Shown in pieces: positions 26,406-36,629 of a stretch of DNA of 64,000 bases. The notes under the pieces were generated by a model. It was given only the letters and a program-made list of their open reading frames with translations. It ran no database searches and had not been told where the DNA came from. Numbering within the stretch: the stretch's first letter is position 1; the number at the start of each line of letters is the position of its first letter. Both the position numbers and the translations under genes were made by a program. Source of the DNA: Thiobacillus denitrificans ATCC 25259 (GTDB lineage: Bacteria > Pseudomonadota > Gammaproteobacteria > Burkholderiales > Thiobacillaceae); contig NC_007404.1 in NCBI RefSeq assembly GCF_000012745.1, positions 62,001-126,000 on the forward strand. Reading direction: 5' to 3'.

Positions 26406-28601
26406 GTGTCAGACGACCCCTTGCATCCCCACCCGCAGCGGAGCACGGTGAGCAGCTTCCCCGCGCGTCCGCGCATCCTCGTCGTGGACGACGAGATCTT
26501 GATCCTCGAAGGCATGCGGCGGCTGCTCGCGGCGCGCGACTACGACGTGACGACCGCGAACGGCGGCTGCGAGGCCCTGATCGCGATCGGCAAGCAGCAG
26601 TTCGACGTCATCCTGCTCGATCTCGGCATGCCCGACCTGAGCGGCGCCGAAGTGCTGCGTTTCGTCGCGGACCGCAGCGCGGACACGCCGGTGATCGTCG
26701 TGTCCGGAGACAGCACGATCGACGCCGCGATCCGCGCGCTCAGGGGCGGCGCAGCCGACTTCGTGCGCAAGCCCTACGAGCCCGAGGAGCTGCTGCGCCG
26801 CGTCGACAACACGCTTACGCGCCGTCGCCTCGAACGCGAAAACAACCACATCCTGCAGCGGCTGCAGCAATCCGAGAAGTGGCACCGCTTCCTCGTCAAC
26901 AGTTCGCCCGATTTCATCTACACGCTCGACTGCGACGGCCGCTTCACCTTCGTCAACGACCGCGTCGAAAGCCTGCTCGGCTACACGCGCGAGGACCTGC
27001 TCGGACAGCACTACAGCACGATCATCCACGAGGAGGACCTCGCGCGCGCGGAGCACGTCTTCAACGAACGGCGGGCCGGCGACCGCAGCGCGCGCAACAT
27101 CGAGATCCGCCTCAAGTGCAACCCGGGCATGCGGCGGCCGCGCCTCATGAACGGCCGCTGCAAGGCCGTCGAGCTGACCGCGACGGGCATGTATGACGAA
27201 GACGCCACGCTTTTCGAGCGCCGCTTCATCGGCAGCTACGGCGTCGCGAAAGACGTCACCGAGCGCAAGCAGGCCGAGGAGACCGTGCATTACCAGGCCT
27301 ATCACGACCTGCTCACCGGTCTGCCGAACCGCGCGCTGTTCCGCGATCACCTCGCGCTGATGCTCGCGCAGGCCAAGCGCAGCCACAAGACCCTGGCCGT
27401 GCTGAGTCTCGATCTCGATCATTTCAAGGTCATCAACGACTCGCTCGGCCATACCATAGGCGACGAACTGCTGCTCGCGGTCGGCGCGCGCCTGCGCCAG
27501 TGCCTGCGCGAGGGCGACACGCTCGCGCGCCTCGGCGGCGACGAGTTCGCGGTGCTGCTGCCGACCCTGCTGTCCCGCGGCGACGTCGAACAGATCTGCC
27601 GCAAGATCATCCAGGTCCTGTCCCGGCCCGTGTACGTCAAGGGTCATGAAATCTACATCTCGGTCAGCATCGGTGCCTGCGTCGCGCCCGACGACGGCGA
27701 GATGATCGACAGCCTGATCCGTCAGGCGGAGATCGCGATGTACCAGGCCAAGGCGCAGGGCCGCAGCCGGCTGCAGTTCTGGGAAGCCGGCATGCAGGCC
27801 CCCTATTCCGAGCGCATGCAGATCGAAGCCGACCTGCGGCGTGCGCTCGCGCGCAACGAATTCGTGCTGTTCTACCAGCCGCAGGTCGACACCGTGAGCG
27901 GCGAGGTGCGCGGTTTCGAGGCGCTGCTGCGCTGGTGGCACCCGCAGCGCGGCTTCCTGAGCCCGGCCGAGTTCATTCCGGTCGCCGAAGAATCCGGCGT
28001 CATCGTGCCGATCGGGGACTGGGTGTTGCGCGAAGCGAGCGCCCAGATGGCCGAATGGCGCCGCGCCGGGCTGCCGCAGGTGCGCCTGTCGGTCAACATC
28101 TCGGCGCGCCAGCTCGAGAGCCCCGACTTCGTCGAGAGCGTCATGCGTGCCGTACAGGTCCATGCACTCGACGGCCAGCAGATCGAACTCGAAATCACCG
28201 AGAGCCTGCTGATGCGCGACTTCGAGGCCAACGCGATCAAGCTCGGGCGCCTGTCGGCGTCGGGCATAAGGCTTGCGATCGATGACTTCGGAACCGGCTA
28301 CAGCTCGTTCAAGTACCTCTCTCGCTTCCCGATCCATACGCTCAAGATCGATCAGTCCTTTATCCAGGAGCTCGAGCGCGAGGAGAACCTCTCGATCGTC
28401 AACGCGATGGTCGCGATGGGCCGAGGCATGAATCTCAACGTCGTCGCCGAGGGGGTCGAGACGCAGTCGCAACTGGCCTGCCTGCAGCAGATGCAGTGTC
28501 ACGAGATGCAGGGCCACTACTACAGCGTGCCGATGTCTGGCCACGATGCCACCGCACTGCTCGGCCGGCATACGCGTGGCTTTGTCGAGGCGGCCGGTTG
28601 A
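26406..28601 (+). CDS. Response regulator with PAS, GGDEF and EAL domains
   Basis: The protein has 731 residues from GTG 26406, chosen because AAGGAG lies 9 bases upstream; GTG 26385 would add 7 residues. The receiver domain (22-135) has phosphoacceptor D72 in ILLDLGMPD. A PAS domain follows (about 158-285), then a diguanylate cyclase with an intact GGDEF (377-381) and an RxxD inhibitory site (R368-D371), then an EAL phosphodiesterase domain (EALLRW at 505-510, DDFGTGYSS, LKIDQSFI, VVAEGVET). Both c-di-GMP activities look intact, so net output must depend on phosphorylation or the PAS ligand. Confidence 0.92.
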   Translation: MSDDPLHPHPQRSTVSSFPARPRILVVDDEILILEGMRRLLAARDYDVTTANGGCEALIAIGKQQFDVILLDLGMPDLSGAEVLRFVADRSADTPVIVVSGDSTIDAAIRALRGGAADFVRKPYEPEELLRRVDNTLTRRRLERENNHILQRLQQSEKWHRFLVNSSPDFIYTLDCDGRFTFVNDRVESLLGYTREDLLGQHYSTIIHEEDLARAEHVFNERRAGDRSARNIEIRLKCNPGMRRPRLMNGRCKAVELTATGMYDEDATLFERRFIGSYGVAKDVTERKQAEETVHYQAYHDLLTGLPNRALFRDHLALMLAQAKRSHKTLAVLSLDLDHFKVINDSLGHTIGDELLLAVGARLRQCLREGDTLARLGGDEFAVLLPTLLSRGDVEQICRKIIQVLSRPVYVKGHEIYISVSIGACVAPDDGEMIDSLIRQAEIAMYQAKAQGRSRLQFWEAGMQAPYSERMQIEADLRRALARNEFVLFYQPQVDTVSGEVRGFEALLRWWHPQRGFLSPAEFIPVAEESGVIVPIGDWVLREASAQMAEWRRAGLPQVRLSVNISARQLESPDFVESVMRAVQVHALDGQQIELEITESLLMRDFEANAIKLGRLSASGIRLAIDDFGTGYSSFKYLSRFPIHTLKIDQSFIQELEREENLSIVNAMVAMGRGMNLNVVAEGVETQSQLACLQQMQCHEMQGHYYSVPMSGHDATALLGRHTRGFVEAAG

Positions 28602-28805
28602 GGCGTCGTGCTTTTTCGGCGGATACGGCTCTGAGCAAGAAGCGTCGATGGCGTCGTCGCGATGGCGGGCAGGGCGCGTTTTATCCACCACGCCACGCAG
28701 CGATGGCGTAGCACTTGGGCTGTACGCCGGCGCGGAGATGAGGAGCAAGTAAGAGTGCGGGATTTCAAAAACGCTAGGGAGGACGCTCTGAAATCTGCAG
28801 AAATC
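28602..28805. other. Intergenic region without a clear gene
   Basis: This 204-base stretch between the GGDEF-EAL gene and tRNA-Phe has no convincing coding frame, terminator or repeat. Short frames here lack ribosome sites. Confidence 0.5.
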
Positions 28806-28881
28806 TGGTGGCCAGGGGCGGAATCGAACCGTCGACACGCGGATTTTCAATCCGCTGCTCTACCAACTGAGCTACCTGGCC
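28806..28881 (-). tRNA. pheT-tRNA: tRNA-Phe (anticodon GAA)
   Basis: The 76-base sequence folds as a cloverleaf: acceptor GGCCAGG pairs with CCTGGCC, the D arm has GCTCAGTTGGTAGAGC, the anticodon loop reads TTGAAAA with GAA, and the T arm has GGTTCGATTCC. The CCA end is encoded. It stands alone on the minus strand, with no integrase or attachment repeat beside it. Confidence 0.95.
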
Positions 28882-29053
28882 TGGGGATGCGGCTTGGCCG
28901 GAAGCGCCGACCAATCGAAGCCCGGCATTTAAACCTTAAAGCCGTTGCGAGTCAAGGATGGGGCGATTTTGACGAGCGCTTTCGCAGGGCGGTTGCGCGC
29001 TTCGGGGAGATCGGGGAGCATGCCGTCGGCACATCTCGGACAGGGCTCAATGC

Positions 29054-29395
29054 ATGGAGGTAGGGTTTGTCTGGCTGGCGCGCTTGATGTTCGTCGGCAT
29101 CTTTTTCCTGGGAATCGGCATGTTGTACCGCGCCTGGTCGATCGGCGTGCGCCGCGATCTGCGCTACGTCGCGGATTGGCGCGGGCGCCCGGTGCGGGAC
29201 GGGGCGCGCTGGGCAGGCGTCGTGATGGCGATCAACTCGGCGGGCGGGATCGGGTTGCTCGCGGTCGGTGTCGCGGTCGTTACGCTCGGCCTTCAGTTCG
29301 CGCTTTGGACCGGACTGACGGCCTTCATCATCTGGACGTATTACTTTGCCTTGCGTGTCGTCGTGCACCGGGCACACGTCGACGCGAGGGTTTGA
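29054..29395 (+). CDS. Small membrane protein, unknown function
   Basis: The protein has 113 residues with three hydrophobic segments: about 5-25 (WLARLMFVGIFFLGIGML), 52-77 (WAGVVMAINSAGGIGLLAVGV) and 78-100. A charged loop (RRDLRYVADWRGRPVRDG) separates the first two. I do not recognise a family. The ribosome site is weak and the start could be ATG 29054 or nearby. It lies between tRNA-Phe and the symporter pair. Confidence 0.55.
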   Translation: MEVGFVWLARLMFVGIFFLGIGMLYRAWSIGVRRDLRYVADWRGRPVRDGARWAGVVMAINSAGGIGLLAVGVAVVTLGLQFALWTGLTAFIIWTYYFALRVVVHRAHVDARV

Positions 29396-29432
29396 GGGCG
29401 TCGACGGCATCGCTATGGCCGTCATTCGACTG

Positions 29433-29444
29433 GTCAAATTTGAC
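29433..29444. promoter_or_regulatory. 12-bp perfect palindrome upstream of the symporter genes
   Basis: GTCAAATTTGAC is a perfect AT-cored palindrome, unusual in this GC-rich DNA, lying about 116 bases before the DUF4212 start. It may be an operator for an unknown regulator. Confidence 0.35.
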
Positions 29445-29559
29445 TATCGTGGCTTAGCTCCTAGGGTTGGAACGTAGCGACGGTGTAGAGTGCGCAAAAA
29501 ACACTATTTGATGTGCGGTTTCAGTCGGTCGTAACACTCACCAGCGGAGGAAAGTGTCC

Positions 29560-29826
29560 ATGTCCCAGCCACAAAATTTCGATCCCCAGGCGTACTGGCG
29601 CGCGACCTTGCGCCTGCTCGTCGCAACCCTGGTCATCTGGTTCGTCGTTTCTTTCGGGGCAGGCATCCTGTTCCGCGATGCGCTCGACACGGTCCGCATC
29701 GGCGGTTATCCGCTGGGCTTCTGGTTCGCCCAGCAGGGGTCCATTTTCATCTTCGTCGGTCTGATCTTCTGGTATGCCAAGCGCATGGACAAGATCGACC
29801 GTGAGCACGACGTCCACGAAGAATAA
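29560..29826 (+). CDS. DUF4212 small subunit of a sodium:solute symporter
   Basis: The protein has 88 residues with two membrane helices (LLVATLVIWFVVSFGAGILF, GFWFAQQGSIFIFVGLIFWY) and a charged tail. ATG 29560 is preferred over GTG 29554 because GGAGG lies 9 bases before it. DUF4212 proteins are found directly ahead of acetate-type symporters and probably form a complex with them. The symporter starts 24 bases downstream. Confidence 0.88.
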   Translation: MSQPQNFDPQAYWRATLRLLVATLVIWFVVSFGAGILFRDALDTVRIGGYPLGFWFAQQGSIFIFVGLIFWYAKRMDKIDREHDVHEE

Positions 29827-29850
29827 GCAGAGAACCGGGAGATAACTCGA

Positions 29851-31665
29851 ATGGATCTGAAAACCCTGACCTACATCGTCGTAGGCCTGTCGTTCGCGCT
29901 CTACATCGGCATCGCCATCTGGGCGCGTGCCGGAACCACCAAGGAGTTCTACATCGCGGGCGGCGGTGTGCACCCGATCGTCAACGGCATGGCGACAGGC
30001 GCCGACTGGATGTCGGCCGCGTCGTTCATTTCGATGGCCGGCCTGATCGCCTTCCTCGGCTACGGCGGCTCGGTCTACCTGATGGGCTGGACCGGCGGTT
30101 ACGTGCTGCTGGCCGTGCTGCTGGCGCCGTATCTGCGCAAGTTCGGCAAGTTCACGGTGCCCGAGTTCATCGGCGACCGCTATTACTCGCAGACGGCGCG
30201 CATCGTCGCGGTGATCTGCCTGATCTTCATTTCCTTCACCTACGTCGCGGGGCAGATGCGCGGCGTCGGCATCGTGTTCTCGCGCTTCCTCGAAGTCGAC
30301 ATCACGACCGGCCTGCTGGTCGGCATGGGCCTCGTGTTCTTCTACGCCGTGCTCGGCGGCATGAAGGGCATCACCTACACCCAGGTCGCGCAGTACGTGG
30401 TGCTGATCTTCGCCTACACGATCCCGGCGGTGTTCATTTCGCTGCAGATCTCGGGCAACGTCTTCCCGCAGCTCGGCCTCGGCGGGCACACCGGCGAGAT
30501 GTACTTCCTCGACAAGCTCAACCAGACCGTGACCGATCTCGGCTTCGCCGCGTACACCGCCGGCAACAAGACGATGATCGACGTCTTCTGCATCACACTC
30601 GCGCTGATGGCGGGCACGGCGGGTCTGCCCCACGTCATCGTGCGCTTCTTCACGGTGCCGAAAGTGCATGACGCGCGGCTGTCGGCCGGCTGGGCGCTGG
30701 TCTTCATCGCCATCCTCTACACGACCGCGCCCGCGGTCGGCGCGATGGCGCGCTACAACCTGCACGCGACGGTCAATACCGCGGTGGCGAGCGGTGGCGA
30801 CATGTTCGCCCCCGACGCGAGCATCGAGGGCGAGACGCGCCCCGAGTGGATGAAGCGCTGGGAGAAGACCGGTCTCGTCATGTGGGAGGACAAGAACAGC
30901 GACGGCCGCATCCAGTACTACAACGACCAGAGCAAGGACGAGACCGTGCTAGCCAAGGCCGAAGCCGCCGGATGGGCCGGCAACGAGCTCGGCTCCAAGG
31001 GCAAGGATGGCAAGTTCGAAGGCAAGGTCGACAACGACATCATGGTGCTCGCCAACCCCGAAATCGCCGGCCTGCCCGACTGGGTGATCGCGCTGATCGC
31101 CGCGGGCGGCATTGCGGCCGCGCTATCGACCGCCGCGGGCCTCCTGCTCGTCATCTCCTCGGCGATCTCGCACGACCTGCTGAAGGGGGTCTTCGCGAGG
31201 AACATCTCGGAGAAGGGGGAACTCGCGGCCGGCCGCATCGCGGCTGCGGTCGCGGTGCTCATCGCCGGCTATCTCGGCTACAACCCGCCGGGCTTCGTCG
31301 CGCAGGTCGTGGCTTTCGCCTTCGGTCTGGCCTGCGCGTCGCTGTTCCCGACCATCGTCATGGGCATCTTCAGCAAGACCATGAACCGGGCCGGCGCGAT
31401 CGTCGGCATGCTCACGGGGCTGAGCTTCACGCTGGCCTACATCGTGTACTTCAAGCGCGACGTGCTGCTCGGCATGTCCAAGGTGCCCGATTCCGAGTGG
31501 TTGTTCGGCATCTCGCCCGAGGGCATCGGCGTCGTCGGCATGATTCTCAACTTTGCCGTGGCTTATCTGGTGATGAAGCTGACGCCCAAGTGCCCGGATC
31601 ATATCCAGCACCTGGTCGAAGGTATCCGCTACCCGCGCGGCGCCGGCACGGCGCAGGCGCACTGA
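29851..31665 (+). CDS. Sodium:solute symporter, acetate-type (VC_2705 subfamily)
   Basis: The protein has 604 residues with about 13 membrane helices (for example TGADWMSAASFISMAGLIAFLGYGG, AGTAGLPHVIVRFFTVP). Relative to ActP it carries a hydrophilic insert of about 90 residues (about 318-410) before GLPDWVIALIAAGGIAAALSTAAGLLL. In the insert DKNSDGRI (347-354) looks like a calcium-binding EF-hand loop. It probably imports acetate or another short carboxylate with Na+. It is coupled to a DUF4212 partner and ends at an intrinsic terminator. Confidence 0.9.
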   Translation: MDLKTLTYIVVGLSFALYIGIAIWARAGTTKEFYIAGGGVHPIVNGMATGADWMSAASFISMAGLIAFLGYGGSVYLMGWTGGYVLLAVLLAPYLRKFGKFTVPEFIGDRYYSQTARIVAVICLIFISFTYVAGQMRGVGIVFSRFLEVDITTGLLVGMGLVFFYAVLGGMKGITYTQVAQYVVLIFAYTIPAVFISLQISGNVFPQLGLGGHTGEMYFLDKLNQTVTDLGFAAYTAGNKTMIDVFCITLALMAGTAGLPHVIVRFFTVPKVHDARLSAGWALVFIAILYTTAPAVGAMARYNLHATVNTAVASGGDMFAPDASIEGETRPEWMKRWEKTGLVMWEDKNSDGRIQYYNDQSKDETVLAKAEAAGWAGNELGSKGKDGKFEGKVDNDIMVLANPEIAGLPDWVIALIAAGGIAAALSTAAGLLLVISSAISHDLLKGVFARNISEKGELAAGRIAAAVAVLIAGYLGYNPPGFVAQVVAFAFGLACASLFPTIVMGIFSKTMNRAGAIVGMLTGLSFTLAYIVYFKRDVLLGMSKVPDSEWLFGISPEGIGVVGMILNFAVAYLVMKLTPKCPDHIQHLVEGIRYPRGAGTAQAH

Positions 31666-31686
31666 GCCGCCGGCCGCTCGACGAGA

Positions 31687-31709
31687 CCCCCGCCGCGGCG
31701 GGGGTTTTT
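31687..31709 (+). terminator. Intrinsic terminator of the symporter genes
   Basis: An 8-bp GC stem (CCCCCGCC with GGCGGGGG) with a 2-base loop is followed by five T residues. It lies between convergent genes. Confidence 0.88.
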
Positions 31710-31723
31710 GTTTGTGCACCGGC

Positions 31724-32425
31724 TCAGAAACCGGACTGGCGGCGCTGCGTGTACTCGAGGTCCTTGAGGCCGGCAAAGCTCGCGCTTCCGCGGGCATCGA
31801 GCGCCTTGCGCAGGGCGAGCAGCAACTGCGCGGTGGAGAGGGCGTCGGCCAGCGCGTTATGGCGCGCGTAGTTGCCGATTTTGAATTCGCTCATCCAGTC
31901 GTCGAGACTGCGGCGCCGCCGGGCGAGCCGCGGGTAGAGCGCCGGCGCAACGTAGGCCAGGTCGGCCCAGGCGTGGCTGAAATCGAGCCCGAGAAAGGCT
32001 TTCATCGCACGGCGGATCATCGGCGCGTCGAAGGCGACATGGAAGGCGACGAGCGGGTCCTTGCCGAGGTATTCGAGAAAGGCGAGCAAGGCGTCGGCGG
32101 GCGGCACGCCCGCGCGCTGCGCCGTGCCGCCGATGCCGTGGATCAGGATGTTGCCCTTCTCGCTGACGGTGTCCTGTTGCAGCACGATTTCGAGGCTGTC
32201 GCCGAGCTGCACCTTGCCTCGGGAGACGGCGACCGCGCCGATCGCGATCAGGCGATCGCGGCGAGGGTCGAGTCCGCTCGTTTCGACGTCGACCACCACG
32301 CAGCGGCCCTCGTCGAGGGGCAGATCGTGGCGCGGCGACGGCAGCGCGCGCCAGGCGGCCAGACGCGCGGCCTGCTGCGGCGAGAGTTCCGGTTTTCTGC
32401 CGAAGCGAGGCGCCAGCCAGTTCAT
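31724..32425 (-). CDS. DnaQ-like 3'-5' exonuclease
   Basis: The protein has 233 residues from ATG 32425. It carries the DEDD exonuclease motifs: VVVDVETSGLDPRRD (Exo I), HVAFDAPMIRR (Exo II) and HNALADALSTAQLLLAL (Exo III, with His as in DnaQ). Proteins of this kind sit beside DUF294/CBS genes near acetate symporters in many proteobacteria. The link is conserved but unexplained. Its ATG overlaps the stop of the DUF294 gene (ATGA). The long frame running further upstream is out-of-frame DUF294 sequence. Confidence 0.86.
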   Translation of the reverse strand: MNWLAPRFGRKPELSPQQAARLAAWRALPSPRHDLPLDEGRCVVVDVETSGLDPRRDRLIAIGAVAVSRGKVQLGDSLEIVLQQDTVSEKGNILIHGIGGTAQRAGVPPADALLAFLEYLGKDPLVAFHVAFDAPMIRRAMKAFLGLDFSHAWADLAYVAPALYPRLARRRRSLDDWMSEFKIGNYARHNALADALSTAQLLLALRKALDARGSASFAGLKDLEYTQRRQSGF

Positions 32426-34311
32426 ACCTGGTAGTGCAGGCCGAGCTTGGTCTGCAGCTTGCGCGCCTGGCGGAAGGCTTCCTTGAGGATGCGGCTGTCG
32501 AGATTGTTGAGCGTGTCGGGGTCGACCCGGTTGCCGAGCGACGCACCCTGTTCGCTTTGTCCGTGGTGAAGGCGCAGGCGCAACAGCTGGATGAAGAGGA
32601 AGGCCTCGCAGTAGGCGTCGACATCGCGGCTGGCAAGCTTCAGCGGCGCCGCGATCTCGCGCAGGCGCTCGAGCGTGTTGGTCTGCGTGCCGCCGATCGC
32701 GAGACTGAAGATGCGCGCAGCGTCGACGAAGGGGGTGATGCCGTTGAGCTTGAGGTCGACCGCGTGATCGTCGCCGGTGACGAAGTCGCGCACGACCCCG
32801 AGCGGCGGGCGGTTGCGCAGGGCGTTGACCGCAAGCTGGTGCAGGAAGCGCGAGTTCTTCGGTGCGGCGGCGCGCAGCCAGTCGCGCAATTCGACGCCGA
32901 GACCGACCGCACCGTAGAGCGGACGGAAATCGAAGAAGATCGTCGCATGCAGCAGGTCCATCGGCGCGCCGTGATAGATCCAGCGGTCGAAGGTGTCCTG
33001 CCATTCCTCGAGCGAAAGGCACCACTTCGGATTCGACGCCATGACCTCGCCGCCGCAGAGCGGAAACCCGCATTCGGCGAGCGCGAGGTTGACGCGTTTG
33101 GCGAAGGGCAATAGCGCCTCGCGCTGCGCGGTGGGCGACTCGCCCGCCTTCGGCGCGAAGATGATGCCGTTGTCCTGATCGGTGTTCAGCGTCTGCTCGA
33201 AGCGCCCCTCGGAGCCCAGCGCTAGCCAGCAGAATTCGATGTCGCGGGCGGGACTCTCCTGCAATTCGAGCTCGATGACACGCGTCGTCAGCAGGTCGTT
33301 GAGCGTGGTGATGATCTGCGTCAACTGCTCGGCTGCGATGCCCTGCGCGAGCATGTTGCGCGAGAGCTGCTGGATGTCGCGAGCGCTCTGCTTGAGCAGA
33401 TCGAGATCGGGCGCGTGACGGATCGCCGTGCTGATTTCGCTGAGCCCAACGCGTTGCAGGCTGAACAGATCCTTTTCCGAGACCACGCCGGTGAGGCGGC
33501 CGTTGTCGGTCACGAGAACGTGGCGGATGCCCTCCTTGGCCATGGTCAGCGCCGCATCGTGGGCAAGCGCGTGCGGCGGCAGCGTGGTGAGTTGCGTGCT
33601 CATGATGTCGATCACGGGCCGTTCGAGGTCGGCGCCCGCGAGCGCGACGCGGTCCAACACGTCGTGAAGCGTGAGGATGCCTCGCGGGACGCCATTTTCG
33701 ACGGCGACCATCGCCCCGACGCCCTGTGTCTTCATCGACTGCAAGGCCTGCCGCACCGAGCTTTGCGGCGAGCAGGTCACGGGCTCGCGGCGCACGATGG
33801 CCGCGAGGCGGCTGCTCATCGACTGCTGCTCGGCGCTTGCCCTCGAGTAGCCGGCGTGAATCCGGCGCAGCGAATGCTCGAGCAGATTGGCGATCCGCCG
33901 CGTACAAAAATCCTTGAAGGGCTCGCTCAGCTGCGTCAACTGCAGGAAATCCGCTGCCGCGAGCTGGTAGCAGAAGGCGTCGCTGCCGGCGCGGTAGACG
34001 CTCGTGACCGGGCGCTCGGCGAGTAGCGCGCCGAGCGGGAAACATTCGCCTTCGCGCAGCTCGAGCCAGGGCGCGCCGTCCGTAGTTTGCGCGCGGCCCT
34101 GTTCACCTTGCACGACCCCCTGCTTGATCACGAAAAACTGCAGCGGCGCGACCTGCTCGGGCGCAAGAATGACCTCGCCCTGGGCGAAATAGCCGAGCGA
34201 CAATCGCCGGGCCATCCAGAGCAGGTGCTCGCGTGCCATCTGATCGAAGGGGGCGAACTGAGCGAGGTGGTCGACGGTCGCCTGGACCAGCGAATTGACA
34301 GCCTCTGACAT
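32422..34311 (-). CDS. Cyclic-nucleotide-binding/CBS/DUF294 nucleotidyltransferase-like regulator
   Basis: The protein has 629 residues from ATG 34311, which has AGGAG upstream; a longer frame to 34401 lacks a site. Domains in order are a cNMP-binding fold (about 20-150), a CBS pair (about 165-290, with VTDNGRLTGVVSEKDL), a DUF294 nucleotidyltransferase-like domain with LALGSEGRFEQTLNTDQDNG, and a DUF294 C-terminal helical domain. It resembles GlnD-type enzymes in fold. It probably senses a nucleotide and modifies or controls the neighbouring symporter, by analogy with known gene neighbourhoods. Confidence 0.85.
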   Translation of the reverse strand: MSEAVNSLVQATVDHLAQFAPFDQMAREHLLWMARRLSLGYFAQGEVILAPEQVAPLQFFVIKQGVVQGEQGRAQTTDGAPWLELREGECFPLGALLAERPVTSVYRAGSDAFCYQLAAADFLQLTQLSEPFKDFCTRRIANLLEHSLRRIHAGYSRASAEQQSMSSRLAAIVRREPVTCSPQSSVRQALQSMKTQGVGAMVAVENGVPRGILTLHDVLDRVALAGADLERPVIDIMSTQLTTLPPHALAHDAALTMAKEGIRHVLVTDNGRLTGVVSEKDLFSLQRVGLSEISTAIRHAPDLDLLKQSARDIQQLSRNMLAQGIAAEQLTQIITTLNDLLTTRVIELELQESPARDIEFCWLALGSEGRFEQTLNTDQDNGIIFAPKAGESPTAQREALLPFAKRVNLALAECGFPLCGGEVMASNPKWCLSLEEWQDTFDRWIYHGAPMDLLHATIFFDFRPLYGAVGLGVELRDWLRAAAPKNSRFLHQLAVNALRNRPPLGVVRDFVTGDDHAVDLKLNGITPFVDAARIFSLAIGGTQTNTLERLREIAAPLKLASRDVDAYCEAFLFIQLLRLRLHHGQSEQGASLGNRVDPDTLNNLDSRILKEAFRQARKLQTKLGLHYQV

Positions 34312-34402
34312 GGACTCTCCTGTGGCGTGTCGTCGCCCCATTATCGTCAGGCGACGCTTCGCTCGGCAAGGTGCTGGGCGAGAAGCGCGAGTGGCGTGCA
34401 TG

Positions 34403-34430
34403 AAAAAGCCCCGCCGAGGCGGGGCTTTTG
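34403..34430 (-). terminator. Intrinsic terminator of groES-groEL
   Basis: A 12-bp stem (AAAAGCCCCGCC with GGCGGGGCTTTT) is bounded by A and T runs and can act in both directions. It lies about 80 bases after the groEL stop. Confidence 0.85.
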
Positions 34431-34509
34431 AACGGCCGAACAGGGTGCTGTTCGTTACCCGCAGGTGCCCTGACGGACATCTCGAGCCGGCCGCGGTCGA
34501 ACGACGGGC

Positions 34510-36156
<1,647 letters not shown>

Positions 36157-36204
36157 TTAACTCCTAGATATTTGAATTCGGTTGGGTTTGCGTGCGGTGG
36201 CGGC

Positions 36205-36495
36205 TTACTGCTCGACCACGCCCATGATGTCTTCTTCGCGCATCACCAAGAGCTCCTCGCCCTCGACCTTGACGGTCTGGCCGGCGTACTTGCCGAAGAG
36301 CACGCGGTCGCCGACCTTTACGTCCAGCGAAATCAGCTTGCCCTGGTCGTCTTTCTTGCCCGCGCCGACGGCCACGATCTCACCCTGATCGGGTTTTTCG
36401 GCGGCGGTGTCGGGGATCACGATGCCCGAGGCGGTCTTGCGCTCTTCTTCCATGCGTTTGACAATCACTCGGTCGTGCAGAGGACGGATTTTCAT
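36205..36495 (-). CDS. groS: Co-chaperonin GroES
   Basis: The protein has 96 residues: [18 protein letters not shown] at the start, the mobile loop [12 protein letters not shown], and [18 protein letters not shown] near the end. It caps GroEL. The upstream region has a CIRCE element and a sigma32-like promoter. Confidence 0.98.
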   Translation of the reverse strand: MKIRPLHDRVIVKRMEEERKTASGIVIPDTAAEKPDQGEIVAVGAGKKDDQGKLISLDVKVGDRVLFGKYAGQTVKVEGEELLVMREEDIMGVVEQ

Positions 36496-36570
36496 TGCAA
36501 AGTCTCCATTGCTAGCGTTGATAACCGGCAGCCGCGGCTGCCCGAAAATAAGGAAGCGGCGAGGGTGTGA

Positions 36571-36597
36571 TTAGCACTCGCCGCCATAGAGTGCTGA
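36571..36597. promoter_or_regulatory. CIRCE element, HrcA operator
   Basis: TTAGCACTC, nine bases, then GAGTGCTGA. This matches the CIRCE consensus with one mismatch in the right arm. It lies about 75 bases upstream of groES and just downstream of the groES promoter, so HrcA bound here would block transcription. Confidence 0.9.
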
Positions 36598-36626
36598 TAA
36601 TAGGGGCGCCCTATGACAATTTCAAG
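36596..36626 (-). promoter_or_regulatory. groES promoter, sigma32-like with a sigma70 overlap
   Basis: On the minus strand CTTGAAA, 13 bases, then CCCCTATTA resembles the sigma32 consensus. The same bases also read TTGAAA-N17-TATTAT, a good sigma70 promoter. Heat control by both sigma32 and HrcA is therefore likely. Confidence 0.72.
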
Positions 36627-36629
36627 TCC

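Noticed and set aside
28806..28881. tRNA-Phe as an integration site
   Set aside because: No integrase gene and no repeat of the tRNA 3' end nearby.
29522..29550. FNR-like site TTGAT near the symporter start region
   Set aside because: The half site near 29510 lacks a second ATCAA/GTCAA half at the correct spacing.
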